Shown here: positions 1-9,064 of the stretch, piece after piece | Position numbering within the stretch: the first letter of the stretch is position 1 | Layout: each line of letters opens with the position of its first letter | Source: MWBF01 sp040772005 | GTDB taxonomy: Bacteria > Chloroflexota > Anaerolineae > CG2-30-64-16 | NCBI GenBank assembly: GCA_040772005.1 | Contig: JAXGYZ010000003.1 | Span: 558,001-622,000 of the forward strand | Reading direction: 5' to 3' | DNA length: 64,000 bases | Made by a program: the position numbers and the translations under genes | Notes under the pieces: model-generated | The model's input: only the letters and a program-made list of their open reading frames with translations | Told to the model about the DNA's origin: nothing | Database searches by the model: none

Positions 1-2195
1 CCCGTGAGCGCCTTCTGCACATCCTCGATGATGTTGTAGATGATGTTGTACTGGCGGATATCCACGCCTTCGTTTTCCGCCAGGCGCTGCGCCGCGGGCT
101 CCACATGGACCGAGAAGCCGAGGATGATCGCGCCCGACGCGACCGCCAGCATCACGTCACCTTCGGTGATGTTGCCGGTGGCCTGGTGCAGAATCTTGAC
201 CTTCAGCTTCTCGTCGCCCAGCCGTTCCAGCGAGTTGACAATCGGCTCGATGGAGCCCTGCACGTCGGCTTTCAGGATCAGGTTCAGTTCCTTGACCTGG
301 CCGCTCTGGGCCTGGGCGAAGATGCTCTCCAGGGTCATGGCCGGGCCGGCGGCCTGCGTCGCGGTGGCGCGGCGCTCGGTCTGCCGTTCGGCGGCCAGGC
401 CGCGCGCGGTGCGTTCGTCCGCGACCACAGTGAACGTGGTTCCCGCAACGGGCACGTCTGCGTAGCCGAGAATCTGCACCGGCGTCGAGGGCGTGGCCTC
501 AGTGATCGGCTGGCCCTTGTCATCATACATGGCGCGAATCTTGGCGTATGTTTCGCCGGTCACAATGCTGTCGCCGGTATGCAGCGTGCCGTTCTGCACC
601 AGCAGGGTTGCCATCGGCCCGCGGGTCTTATCCAGGCGGCTCTCGATGACGGTGCCGGTGCATTCGCCCTGCGGGTTGGCACGCAGCGGGTCGATGTCGG
701 CGGCCAGGACGATGCTTTCGAGCAGGTCACCAATGCCGCGGCGCATCTTGGCCGACACGGGCACGCACATCACGTCGCCGCCGTACTCTTCGATGAGCAC
801 GCCATTGTCTGCCAGCTCCTGCTTGACGCGGTCGGCATTGGCTTGCGGCTTGTCGACCTTGTTGAGCGCCACGACGATGGGCACCTGGGCCGCCTTCGCG
901 TGGTTGATGGCTTCCTTTGTCTGCGGCATGACGCCGTCATCCGCGGCAACGACCAGCACGGCGATGTCCGTGACCATCGCGCCGCGTGCGCGCATGGCCG
1001 TGAATGCCTCATGGCCCGGCGTGTCGAGGAACGTGATCTTGCGGTCGTTCCATTCGACCTGGTATGCGCCGATGTGCTGGGTGATGCCGCCGGCCTCGCC
1101 TTCGACGACGCGCGTCTCGCGAATCGCATCGAGCAGCGTCGTCTTGCCGTGGTCGACGTGGCCCAGGACCGTGACAATCGGCGGGCGCAGGACGAGGTTC
1201 TCTTCTTTTTCCTCGGCCATGATGCGCTGGCGCAACGTCTTGGGCGCCTCCTCCGGCGTCTCCTCGACCTCCGGCTCCGGCGCGACCTCGCTCTTGACGG
1301 TGACGCCGAGCTCTTCCCCGATGAGCTGGGCCGTGTCGAAGTCGATCGATTCGGTGATCGGCACCATCATGCCGTAGTTCATCAGGGTCTTGATGACCTC
1401 GATGGGGCTGCGGTGCATCTTGTCGGCGAGGTCACGCACCGTGATCATGTTGGGGATGATGATTTCGCTGACAGGCGCGGCCGCGCCGGCAGGCGTGCGG
1501 GGCGCTTCAACGGTAGTAAGCCGCGGTACGCCGGCATCGGAGCGACTCGCCCCGCCGGAAGATTGCGGCCGGCGGCCCTGGTTGCCTTTGGCCCGCGCAG
1601 CCTGCGCGGGCCGGCGCTGGTCATTGCCGCCGGACCGGCCGCCGCCGCTGCTGCTGCCACCGCCGCTCGATGGGCGGGCCGGTGCATTGTTGAAGGAGCG
1701 CTCGCGGCCGCGGCCGCCTGATGGCCGTCCGCCGCCCGGCTGCGGCACGACGGTGTCTGAGACAGTCGGGTCGAACACCCGCTGGTTAAACACCTCGTCC
1801 GGATTTTCGGGCTCGTTCCGCCCGCGACCGGCCGGCTGGCTGCGGAAGCCAGGTGCGCTGCCCTCGCGGCGCGGCTCACCGGGCCGCGGGCCGGAGGGGC
1901 CGCGGCGGTTGGGGTCTGCTGCGCTGCCGGGTGGCGTCGTCGGCCGCGTGGGCGCAGGCCCGGTCGGCTTTACAGTAGCCGGCTGGCGGGGCTGGCGTGC
2001 AGCGGCAGGCGTGCCGGATTCGGCCTTCGTCTGGTCGTTGGCCGCCCGGCCATTGGGCTGACGCTGGCGCGCTCCGGTCCCGCCGTTGGGATTGCCCCCG
2101 CGCGGCTGGTCTGCGACCGGGGCGCTGTTCTGGCGCGGTGCGCGCGCATCCTGCTGCTTGCTCGTCTGATCGCCCTTCGGATTATCTTTTGCCAT
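1..2195 (-). CDS. infB: Translation initiation factor IF-2 (3' end beyond window)
   Basis: IF-2 is the GTPase that brings initiator tRNA to the 30S ribosome. The reading frame starts at ATG 2195, eight bases after an AGGAGG ribosome-binding site, and runs off the left edge after about 731 codons. The first ~240 residues are low-complexity (Gly, Pro, Arg, Gln rich), as is common in IF-2 of high-GC bacteria. An IF2_N-like stretch follows (around VRDLADKMHRSPIEVIKTLM). The G domain has GHVDHGKT (Lys about residue 351), DTPGHEAF and NKVD, followed by the domain II and III regions. It lies downstream of nusA and ylxR as in many bacteria, but about 400 bases separate it from ylxR, so it may also have its own promoter. 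Only the last part of the C-terminal domain is missing. Confidence 0.97.
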   Translation of the reverse strand, partial: MAKDNPKGDQTSKQQDARAPRQNSAPVADQPRGGNPNGGTGARQRQPNGRAANDQTKAESGTPAAARQPRQPATVKPTGPAPTRPTTPPGSAADPNRRGPSGPRPGEPRREGSAPGFRSQPAGRGRNEPENPDEVFNQRVFDPTVSDTVVPQPGGGRPSGGRGRERSFNNAPARPSSGGGSSSGGGRSGGNDQRRPAQAARAKGNQGRRPQSSGGASRSDAGVPRLTTVEAPRTPAGAAAPVSEIIIPNMITVRDLADKMHRSPIEVIKTLMNYGMMVPITESIDFDTAQLIGEELGVTVKSEVAPEPEVEETPEEAPKTLRQRIMAEEKEENLVLRPPIVTVLGHVDHGKTTLLDAIRETRVVEGEAGGITQHIGAYQVEWNDRKITFLDTPGHEAFTAMRARGAMVTDIAVLVVAADDGVMPQTKEAINHAKAAQVPIVVALNKVDKPQANADRVKQELADNGVLIEEYGGDVMCVPVSAKMRRGIGDLLESIVLAADIDPLRANPQGECTGTVIESRLDKTRGPMATLLVQNGTLHTGDSIVTGETYAKIRAMYDDKGQPITEATPSTPVQILGYADVPVAGTTFTVVADERTARGLAAERQTERRATATQAAGPAMTLESIFAQAQSGQVKELNLILKADVQGSIEPIVNSLERLGDEKLKVKILHQATGNITEGDVMLAVASGAIILGFSVHVEPAAQRLAENEGVDIRQYNIIYNIIEDVQKALT

Positions 2196-2601
2196 GTTAA
2201 TACCTCCTGAGAGCCGGCGCGGGCCAGGAAGCCGCAATGATGCCGCTAAGAGGCAATGTGTCAGACCGTTCAGTGCCCAGGCTGCGACCTGGTGACATTA
2301 CGGCAGCCGGGCAGGATGTCACCGGCGCACGTGCGCCCAAGGACAGGTAAACCCGAACGACCACCGGTATGAGGGGTGTGGAGCGAGGAGAGTGTGAGGA
2401 AGGGGTGTATGAGCGTGGGCGGCGGATGGCTGCCCTTCGAACGCATCCCTACTTCATATTCCCAACCTCGCATCGCTCCGGCCTCAACGCCGCGACACAC
2501 ATCTGCCCGCAAGGGGCCATTGGCTCCGGCCATGTGGCCAGCATGAGAAAACTCCTGTTACCGATCTTCCGGCAGTGTAGAGACGCTCCGGTGGGACGCC
2601 T
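2196..2601. other. Long ylxR-infB spacer without a gene
   Basis: No convincing gene is visible in these 406 bases. The middle (about 2365-2430) is purine-rich on the plus strand, so a pyrimidine-rich transcript would be made from the minus strand. The ylxR-proximal end carries the GTAGAGACG palindrome listed separately. No recognisable RNA gene or riboswitch was found by eye. Confidence 0.5.
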
Positions 2602-2605
2602 CTAC
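2577..2605. repeat. GTAGAGACG palindrome overlapping the ylxR stop
   Basis: GTAGAGACG pairs with CGCCTCTAC across an 11-base loop, with one mismatch. The ylxR stop codon (TAG, 2604-2602) lies inside the right arm. No U-tract follows on the minus strand, so a palindromic repeat element fits better than a simple terminator. Confidence 0.5.
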
Positions 2606-2913
2606 GACTTGTCCTGTGTTACCAATACTTCCGGCAGCGTAGCGGCATAAGTCCGCAACTCCGCCAGGTTCTCCGGACTCAAGGTTATCTTGAGTGCGGC
2701 GCCGAGCCGTTGGCCCTGGAGGGCTTGTTCCCAACAAGGCCGCGCCCGGCAGAGATAGGCTCCCCGGCCCGCCAGCTTGCCGGTCGGATCAATGCGCACC
2801 GTCTCATCCGGTGTGCGCACGATGCGCACCAGTTCACGCTTCGAGCGTTCCTGGCGGCATACGACGCAGGTGCGCACCGGCACGTGCTTGGGCCGGGGAC
2901 CCTTCGCTTTCAA
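2602..2913 (-). CDS. ylxR: YlxR family RNA-binding protein
   Basis: YlxR (DUF448) is a small protein encoded between nusA and infB in many bacteria. It is thought to bind RNA or nucleoid and to influence gene expression. The frame shows the family core PVRTCVVCRQERSKRELVRIV followed by DPTGKLAGRGAYLC, with the conserved Cys-x2-Cys and GRGAYLC segments. The open frame extends back into nusA, but the family core begins just after the nusA stop, so I chose TTG at 2913 (103 residues). ATT at 2919, overlapping the nusA stop, is an alternative. A GAGGA stretch at the end of nusA is suitably placed as ribosome-binding site. The family is certain; the start is less so. Confidence 0.88.
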   Translation of the reverse strand: MKAKGPRPKHVPVRTCVVCRQERSKRELVRIVRTPDETVRIDPTGKLAGRGAYLCRARPCWEQALQGQRLGAALKITLSPENLAELRTYAATLPEVLVTQDKS

Positions 2914-2914
2914 C

Positions 2915-4591
2915 TCAATAGTCCTCGAAATCGCCCCAACCGCCGCGCGTGGGCTTGCGTTTCTTGATGGACACCACGGCGCCGATGTTCTCATCGAACA
3001 CGAGCTCGCGCTTCTTCGCCGTCTTCTTGCTCCGCTTGGCCGGCTTCTTCGCGCTCTCGGCGCCTTCCTCTTCTTCGCCCTCTTCGAAGTCGCCCACCTC
3101 GTACTCAGGCAGGTAGTCGTCTTCGGCAAGCTCTTCCATCGTCTGAACGGATGCTTCAGATGTTTCGGGCACCTCGGGCACCTCGGGCGCCTCGGGCGCC
3201 GCGGCGACCGGTTCCCCGGCTTCCGCGCTCACCGCAGCCTCCGGCTCAGCGGCAGGCTCGCCCGCGCTGACCGGCCCGGCCTCGCTGACCGGCTCGGCGG
3301 CTTCCGCCGCGGCCTCGAGCGGCAGCTCGGTGATTTCGGTGTCATCCTTGAGCGCTTCGGCATCGGCCAGCATCCTGGCGGCCTGCTCCAGCGTGACCGC
3401 GGTCTTGTCGCGCTCGCGCAGCAGCCATTCCGCGCGGCTCAGCAGGTCGTCGGTGCCGGGCAGCGCGGCCGCCTTCTGTTCCAGCGACCGCTGCTTCATC
3501 ACCTGGAGCTGCTGTCGCTTGATTTCGGCCAGCCCTTCGGTGGCAGCTTCGGTTTCGCTCTTGATGTCGATGCGCCAGCCGGTGAGTTTCGCGGCCAGCC
3601 GCGCATTCTGGCCCTCTTTGCCGATGGCGAGCGAGAGCTGCCGGTCGGGAACGACCACGATCGCGGTGCGCACGTCGCCGTCTTCCAGCAGGATGGTGTC
3701 GCTTGGCCGTGCGGGGCTGAGCGCGTTGCTGATGAACTGGCGGACGTCGTTCGACCATTCGACCACGTCGATCTTCTCGCCCATCAGCTCGTCGACGATG
3801 TTCTGGATGCGCGTGCCGCGCAGGCCGACGCACGAGCCGACCGGGTCCACGCCCGGCTGGCTGGCGGCCACCGCCACTTTGGAGCGTTGGCCCGGCTCAC
3901 GCGCGATGCTCTTGATTTCGACGGTTCCGCTGTAGATTTCCGGAATCTCGCGTTCGAGCAGGCGGCGCAGCATGTTGCGGTGCGTGCGTGACAGGCGAAT
4001 CTGCGGGCCGCGCGTGCCCTTGTTGACCTCCGCCAACAGGGTGCGCACGTTTTGGCCGATGCGATAGCGGTCGTTGGGCAGTTGGTCTTCGGCGGCCAGG
4101 ATGCCTTCCGCTTTCTTGCCCAGCGTGATCGTCACCTGGTTGGTACGATAGTCGATCGCCTGCACTGCGCCGGTGATCAGCTCACCTTCGCGTTGGTGGA
4201 AATGGTCGAAGAGCGCGTCGCGCTCGGCTTCGTGGATGCGCTGCAGGATGACCTGTTTGGCAGTCTGCGCGGCGATGCGGCCAAAGTCGCCCGGTTCGCG
4301 CGGATCCAGCACGGTGCTGCCAAGCTCGGCCTGCGAATCGAGCTTGCGCGCTTCCTTCAGCCCGATTTCCACGCTGGGGTCCTGCACATCCTCCACCACG
4401 GTTTTCTCGCAGAAGACGCGCAAATCCCCGGTCAACGGGTCAATCTGGACCTGCACGACCGCGTTGTTGTTCGCGTAGTTCCGCCGGTAGGCATGAACCA
4501 GGGCTTCCTCGATGGCTCCCAGAATCACATCGCGCGGCAAGTCCTTCTCGGCGCAGATCTGGTTGATAGCCATGATGAGCTCGTTTCTCAT
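2915..4591 (-). CDS. nusA: Transcription termination/antitermination protein NusA
   Basis: NusA binds RNA polymerase and nascent RNA and modulates pausing, termination and antitermination. The 558-residue protein has the N-terminal polymerase-binding domain (MRNELIMAINQICAEKDLPR), an S1 domain around REGELITGAVQAIDYRTNQV, then two KH domains (SRTHRNMLRRLLEREIPEI, GVDPVGSCVGLRGTRIQNIV, VVVPDRQLSLAIGKEGQNAR). A long C-terminal tail follows: an alternating Glu/Ala/Pro region, an acidic EEGEEEEG run and a lysine-rich stretch. The tail is longer than in short NusA proteins, and the two C-terminal acidic repeats of enteric NusA are not obvious. ATG 4591 is preceded by AGGAG. A longer open frame to 4675 would run into the leader. 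rimP, the usual upstream gene, is absent here. Confidence 0.96.
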   Translation of the reverse strand: MRNELIMAINQICAEKDLPRDVILGAIEEALVHAYRRNYANNNAVVQVQIDPLTGDLRVFCEKTVVEDVQDPSVEIGLKEARKLDSQAELGSTVLDPREPGDFGRIAAQTAKQVILQRIHEAERDALFDHFHQREGELITGAVQAIDYRTNQVTITLGKKAEGILAAEDQLPNDRYRIGQNVRTLLAEVNKGTRGPQIRLSRTHRNMLRRLLEREIPEIYSGTVEIKSIAREPGQRSKVAVAASQPGVDPVGSCVGLRGTRIQNIVDELMGEKIDVVEWSNDVRQFISNALSPARPSDTILLEDGDVRTAIVVVPDRQLSLAIGKEGQNARLAAKLTGWRIDIKSETEAATEGLAEIKRQQLQVMKQRSLEQKAAALPGTDDLLSRAEWLLRERDKTAVTLEQAARMLADAEALKDDTEITELPLEAAAEAAEPVSEAGPVSAGEPAAEPEAAVSAEAGEPVAAAPEAPEVPEVPETSEASVQTMEELAEDDYLPEYEVGDFEEGEEEEGAESAKKPAKRSKKTAKKRELVFDENIGAVVSIKKRKPTRGGWGDFEDY

Positions 4592-4643
4592 CCCGTAAAC
4601 CACTCCTGTTGCATCCTGCATCTCTGGCCCCGAATAACAAAGA

Positions 4644-4663
4644 AAGTGGGGTTGTCCCCACTT
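4644..4663 (-). terminator. Hairpin in the nusA leader (possible attenuator)
   Basis: AAGTGGGG and CCCCACTT form an eight-base-pair stem with a four-base loop. On the minus strand it is followed by the T-rich run TTCTTTGTTATT. It sits between the nusA promoter and the nusA start, where an intrinsic terminator could act as an attenuator. NusA autoregulation is known in other bacteria; its operation here is an inference. Confidence 0.55.
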
Positions 4664-4701
4664 CCTCGAAATCACGGTGCCTGAAGGCTAACAATGAGCC
4701 G

Positions 4702-4730
4702 AGTTTACCATAGGGCGCGTGAGAATGCAA
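4702..4730 (-). promoter_or_regulatory. nusA promoter (TTGCAT-17-TAAACT)
   Basis: On the minus strand TTGCAT (4730-4725) and TAAACT (4707-4702) are separated by 17 bases. Transcription would begin near 4695, giving a leader of about 100 bases that contains the 4644-4663 hairpin. Confidence 0.7.
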
Positions 4731-4779
4731 GTTAATGATGAATGATGAATTAGGAACGACGGACTACCAACTACCTATT

Positions 4780-4849
4780 GGAGTCGAGGCTTTAGCTGGT
4801 CAGGCAGGCTGTGTACGTCCACAACCTAACCGGCTGAAGCCTCGACTCC
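4780..4849. repeat. Family A palindromic element (GGAGTCGAGGCTT), full copy
   Basis: This 70-bp element has arms GGAGTCGAGGCTTTAGC and GGCTGAAGCCTCGACTCC around a variable centre. A second 70-bp copy lies at 47643-47712, and variant or half copies lie near 12101-12240 and 35123-35579. It is intergenic, between an ABC transporter stop and the nusA promoter. Confidence 0.8.
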
Positions 4850-4860
4850 GGATTTTCTCG

Positions 4861-6810
4861 TTAGTTCAGCTCGAACTGCCCCGTGTACAACTGGTAGTAG
4901 CGGCCGCGCTGCGTCAGCAGGTCGTCATGGTCGCCGCGCTCGATGATCTCGCCGCCCTCGATCACGATGATGGCGTTGGAGTTGCGGACGGTCGAGAGCC
5001 GGTGCGCGATGACGAACACGGTGCGATCCTTCATCAGGGTGTCCATGCCCAGCTCGATATGCCGCTCCGTGCGGGTGTCGATGGAACTCGTCGCCTCGTC
5101 GAGGATCATCACCGGCGGGTCGGAGACTGCCGTGCGCGCGATGGCGAGCAGCTGGCGCTGGCCCTGGGAGAGGTTGGCGCCGTCCCCTGTGATGACCGTC
5201 TGATACCCCTGCGGCAGACGCCGGATGAACGAGTGGGCGTTGGCGCTCTTGGCAGCCTGGATGCACTCCTCATCGGTGGCGTCCAGCCGGCCGTAACGGA
5301 TGTTGTCCATTACGGTGCCGGTGAACAGGTGCGTATCCTGGAGTACGATGCCGATGGAATTGCGCAGGCAGTCCTTGCGAATCTGCCGGATGTCGATGCC
5401 ATCGAACGTGATGCTGCCTTCCTGGATTTCATAGAAGCGGTTGATCAGGTTCGTAATGGTGGTCTTGCCCGCGCCGGTGGAACCCACGAAGGCAATCTTC
5501 TGGCCCGGCTTGGCATACAGCGAGACGTTGCGCAGCACGACCTGGCCCGGCTCATAGCCGAATGTAACGTCGTGGAAGCGCACGTCACCCCGCAATTCGA
5601 CATACTGCACGGAGCCATCGGGCTGCGGCACTTGCCACGCCCAGTGGGTGGGGCGGTCGCCGTTGCGGTTGACCTCGAAGCTGCCGTCGGCCAGTTTGGT
5701 CGTCCCGACAATCACGACCTGGCCCTCGTCCACCTCGGATGGCTCATCCATCACCTCGAAGACGCGCTCTGCGCCCGCGAGCGCGGACATGACTGCGTTG
5801 AACTGGTTGGCAATCTGCTGCACCGGGAAGCCGACCTGCCGCGCATACTGCAGGAAGGCGGCCAGGGAGCCGATGTCGAAGCGGCCCCAGACGGACAGCA
5901 GCCCGCCGACCATGGCCGTCGCAGCATAGGCGATGTTGTTGAGGTTGCCCATGACCGGGAACATGACGGATGCGTAGAAGTTGGCATCGGTGGCGGCCAC
6001 ACGGTACGTCTCGTTCCGCTCCTTGAAGCCTGCGATGGCCGGGCGTTCGTGATTGAAGACCTTGACGACCTTCAGCCCCTCCACCATTTCCTCGATGTAG
6101 CCGTTGACGACGCCCAGGTTGCGCTGCTGGGCCAGGAAGTTCTTGCGGCTGCGGTCGGTCAGGACGCGCATGACGATGACCATGATGACGATGACCCCGC
6201 CGGTCACGAGCGAGAGGATGGGGCTGAGGATGATCATCATGATCGCGGCGCCGACAAACGTCACGGCACTGGAGACAAGCTGCACGAGGCTCTGCTCCAG
6301 CGCCATCTGCAGGGTGTCCACATCGTTGGTGTAGCGGCTCATCAGCTCGCCGTGGGTGTGGCCGTCGAAGTAGCGCAGCGGCAGGCTCTGCATCTTGGCG
6401 AAGAGATCGCGGCGCATGGTGTTCGTCGTGCGCTGGGCCACCTGGATCATGATGCGCTGCTGGCCGTAGGCGGCGACGGTCCCAACCAGGTAGATTCCGC
6501 CCAGGATCGCCAGCGCGCCGGCCAGCCCGCTGAAATTGCCCGGCAGGATGTAGTCGTTGATGAGCGGCTTCAGGAAGTAGTTGCCCGCCAGGCCGCTGAC
6601 TGTATTGACCAGCATCAGAACCAGCACGAGGAGGATGAGTAAACTGCGCCGCTTAAGGTAGCCCAGGAGGCGCAGGATGACCTTGCGCGCATCCTTGGGC
6701 TTCTGGAAGCCGCCACGGAAGGGGCCGGGGCCGTGACCACCCTGGCCGGGACGGCCCTGGCCCGCCGGCGCCGGTGGTTTGCGTGTGTCTGTGTTGCGTG
6801 CTACTGTCAT
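4861..6810 (-). CDS. ABC exporter half-transporter with canonical Walker B
   Basis: This is a 649-residue type IV ABC exporter subunit, with a six-helix transmembrane domain and then a nucleotide-binding domain. The N-terminus is a Pro/Gly-rich extension of about 40 residues. Walker A is GSTGAGKTT, Walker B is VMILDEATSS with the catalytic Glu present, and the H-loop is IAHRLS. The signature is LSQGQ (Gln549) instead of LSGGQ. ATG 6810 overlaps the stop of the next gene upstream by four bases, so the two are translationally coupled. The altered signature complements the degenerate Walker B and H-loop of the partner, as in TM287/288- and BmrCD-type heterodimeric exporters. Lipid or drug export is likely; the substrate cannot be read from the sequence. 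Confidence 0.93.
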   Translation of the reverse strand: MTVARNTDTRKPPAPAGQGRPGQGGHGPGPFRGGFQKPKDARKVILRLLGYLKRRSLLILLVLVLMLVNTVSGLAGNYFLKPLINDYILPGNFSGLAGALAILGGIYLVGTVAAYGQQRIMIQVAQRTTNTMRRDLFAKMQSLPLRYFDGHTHGELMSRYTNDVDTLQMALEQSLVQLVSSAVTFVGAAIMMIILSPILSLVTGGVIVIMVIVMRVLTDRSRKNFLAQQRNLGVVNGYIEEMVEGLKVVKVFNHERPAIAGFKERNETYRVAATDANFYASVMFPVMGNLNNIAYAATAMVGGLLSVWGRFDIGSLAAFLQYARQVGFPVQQIANQFNAVMSALAGAERVFEVMDEPSEVDEGQVVIVGTTKLADGSFEVNRNGDRPTHWAWQVPQPDGSVQYVELRGDVRFHDVTFGYEPGQVVLRNVSLYAKPGQKIAFVGSTGAGKTTITNLINRFYEIQEGSITFDGIDIRQIRKDCLRNSIGIVLQDTHLFTGTVMDNIRYGRLDATDEECIQAAKSANAHSFIRRLPQGYQTVITGDGANLSQGQRQLLAIARTAVSDPPVMILDEATSSIDTRTERHIELGMDTLMKDRTVFVIAHRLSTVRNSNAIIVIEGGEIIERGDHDDLLTQRGRYYQLYTGQFELN

Positions 6811-8555
6811 TGCGCCAGCACCCCTTCCTGCTGCGATTGGTGGATTTCCTGATAGACCGCATTCGTCGCCAGCAGCGTGCGATGGTCGCCCATGCCCACA
6901 ATCTTGCCGTCATCGAGCACGATAATCTTGTCGGCATCCCGTACTGAGCTGAGCCGCTGCGCGATGATGAAGACCGTCGTCTCGGCCAGGTTGCGATAGA
7001 AAGACTCCCGGATGCGCGCTTCGGTGGCAGAATCCACCGCGCTGGTGCTGTCATCCAGGATCAGAATCTTCGGATTCTTGACCATGGCGCGGGCGATGGT
7101 AAGGCGCTGCTTTTGTCCGCCGGACAGGTTCACGCCGCCCTGTCCCAGCTCGGTGTCATAGCCGGCAGGGAAGGACATGATGAAGTCATGCGCCTGTGCA
7201 TCGCGTGTTGCAGTCTCGATTTCCGCCTGCGTGGCATCCGCGCGGCCCCACATGAGGTTCTCACGGATGGTGCCGGAGAAGAGCGTGTTTTGTTGGAGGA
7301 CCACCCCGACCCCCTCACGCAGGTCCTCCAGGGCGTAGTCGCGCACGTCGATGTCATCGACGAGGACCGCGCCCTCGGTCACATCGTAGAGCCGGGGGAT
7401 GAGATTGACCAGCGTCGACTTGCCCGTGCCGGTGCCGCCGATGACGCCGACCACCTCGCCGGGCTGGATGGTGAAAGTAATGTCTTTGAGGACGTCTTCA
7501 CCGGTGTCGGTGCGGCTGTACTTGAAGGTCACATCGCGGAACTCGACCTTGCCGCGGGTGACGTGCGGTCGCCGCGTCTCAACCGGCAGGTCTTCAGCAT
7601 CTTTGATGTCGACCGTCGTCTCCAGAACCTCCAGCACGCGCTCGCCGCTGGCCTTCGCGCGGGCCGACATCACAAAGACGAAGGACACCATCATGATGCT
7701 GAACAGAATCTGCGTCACATAGCTGATGAAGCTGATCAGCTCGCCGGCGCCGAGCGTGCCGCCGAAGACCATGTGCCCGCCCTGCCAGAGAATCACCAGC
7801 GTCGCGCCGTTCATGACCAGCATCATCAGCGGGAAGTTGAGGATGGCGATGCTGACCGCGTTGATGAAGGCTTTGGTCAGTGCATCGTTGTCCTTCTGAA
7901 ATTCGCTGGTCTCGTAGTCGGCGCGGACAAACGCCTTGACGACCCGCTGGCCGATCAGGTTCTCCTGGAGCGTGCTGTTGATGGCGTCGATGCGCTCCTG
8001 CACGATGGAGAAGCGGCGGATGGCGGTCCGCAGAATCAGCGCAACGCCCACGGCCAGAATCGGCAGCGCCACCCCCAGCACGACGGAGAGCTGTTTGTTG
8101 ATGTTGAAAGCCAGGATGAAGGCGATGATGAGCATCAGCGGGGAGCGGAACAACATGCGCAGCGCCATCATAAACGTCATTTGCAGGTTGTTCACGTCGT
8201 TGGTCAGCCGGGTCACCAGGGAGGCCGTGCTGAAGCGGTCGATGTTGGTGAACGAGAACTCCTGGACTTTGGCGAACAGCGCATCGCGCAGGTTCGCGCC
8301 AAAGCCCATGCTGCCCACAATCGACAGCCGCATGAAGATGGTGCCTGATACGATGCCTGCCAGGGCCAGCAGCACCATGTAGATGCCAATCCGGATAATG
8401 AAGTTGACATCCTGATTGACGATGCCGATATCGACGATGCGCGACATAAGCAGGGGCATGCTCAACTCGGCCAGCACGTCGAGCAGGATGAAGATGGGTG
8501 TCAGGATGACGTATTTCCGGTATTGGCCGATGAAGGGAGCGAGTTTTTTGATCAC
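6807..8555 (-). CDS. ABC exporter half-transporter with degenerate ATP site
   Basis: This 582-residue ABC exporter subunit has an N-terminal membrane domain and a C-terminal ATPase domain. Walker A is GGTGTGKST and the signature is an intact LSGGQ. Walker B reads LILDDST with Asp502 where the catalytic Glu should be, and the H-loop reads IAQRLS with Gln533 in place of His. These two changes mark the degenerate nucleotide site of heterodimeric exporters. That site would be completed by the LSQGQ signature of the 4861-6810 product, while the hydrolytic site uses this protein's LSGGQ. It overlaps both the upstream marR gene and the downstream subunit by four bases, so one transcript should make all three proteins. 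Confidence 0.93.
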   Translation of the reverse strand: MIKKLAPFIGQYRKYVILTPIFILLDVLAELSMPLLMSRIVDIGIVNQDVNFIIRIGIYMVLLALAGIVSGTIFMRLSIVGSMGFGANLRDALFAKVQEFSFTNIDRFSTASLVTRLTNDVNNLQMTFMMALRMLFRSPLMLIIAFILAFNINKQLSVVLGVALPILAVGVALILRTAIRRFSIVQERIDAINSTLQENLIGQRVVKAFVRADYETSEFQKDNDALTKAFINAVSIAILNFPLMMLVMNGATLVILWQGGHMVFGGTLGAGELISFISYVTQILFSIMMVSFVFVMSARAKASGERVLEVLETTVDIKDAEDLPVETRRPHVTRGKVEFRDVTFKYSRTDTGEDVLKDITFTIQPGEVVGVIGGTGTGKSTLVNLIPRLYDVTEGAVLVDDIDVRDYALEDLREGVGVVLQQNTLFSGTIRENLMWGRADATQAEIETATRDAQAHDFIMSFPAGYDTELGQGGVNLSGGQKQRLTIARAMVKNPKILILDDSTSAVDSATEARIRESFYRNLAETTVFIIAQRLSSVRDADKIIVLDDGKIVGMGDHRTLLATNAVYQEIHQSQQEGVLAQ

Positions 8556-9046
8556 AGTTGCTCCTTAACCAGAGACTCGGCTTCAGGTTCTGGGATGGCG
8601 TCGGGTTCGATGGTGCGGTTCTGTTCAAGGTTCGCCTGCATTCGGGTGAGGGTCGTCCGCATCTCCTGAATCTCGGTCTCGGTCAACCCCTCAATCAGCA
8701 CGCGCTCCAGCTCCCCGAACGTCTCATGAATTTGGGCAATAAGCGCCCGGCCCTTGTCGCACAGATACACGCGCGAGACGCGCTCGTCGCTCGCGTCTGT
8801 CCGGCGCTCCACGTAGCCGGCCTGCTCCATGCGTTTGATCACCTTGGTTGCGGCTGCGGGAGAGATTTTCAGCCGTTCGGCAATTTCCGAATGGGTCATG
8901 TTGTCTTGTTCCGAGAGATTCATCAGCAGAAAGGCCTGCCCCCGGTACAGGCCGATCTGTTCCATGAGCTGATCGGCGCGTGTGTGATGCAGGCGGCATA
9001 CGTGCGCCAGCAGCCGGCCCAGTCTCGGTTGGTCTTCAGTTATCAT
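8552..9046 (-). CDS. MarR-family transcriptional regulator
   Basis: This 164-residue protein has the MarR winged helix: the recognition region is around MTHSEIAERLKISPAAATKVI, and the wing with the conserved Asp/Arg is DASDERVSRVYL. The C-terminal extension is acidic. ATG 9046 is preceded by AGGTG and by a strong promoter that carries an imperfect palindrome at its downstream edge. The gene overlaps the first exporter gene by four bases. MarR proteins usually repress their own operon and release DNA on binding a small ligand, so this one probably controls export of a toxic compound. The ligand is unknown. Confidence 0.92.
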   Translation of the reverse strand: MITEDQPRLGRLLAHVCRLHHTRADQLMEQIGLYRGQAFLLMNLSEQDNMTHSEIAERLKISPAAATKVIKRMEQAGYVERRTDASDERVSRVYLCDKGRALIAQIHETFGELERVLIEGLTETEIQEMRTTLTRMQANLEQNRTIEPDAIPEPEAESLVKEQL

Positions 9047-9064
9047 TACTTCACCTGTATAAAG

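Noticed and set aside
105..1721. Long plus-strand open frame opposite infB
   Set aside because: It is the complement of clear infB codons; high GC makes antisense frames long. The translation is low-complexity His/Arg/Gly-rich with no family pattern.
4735..6642. Plus-strand open frame of 635 codons
   Set aside because: It is antisense to the ABC exporter gene, whose Walker motifs are intact.
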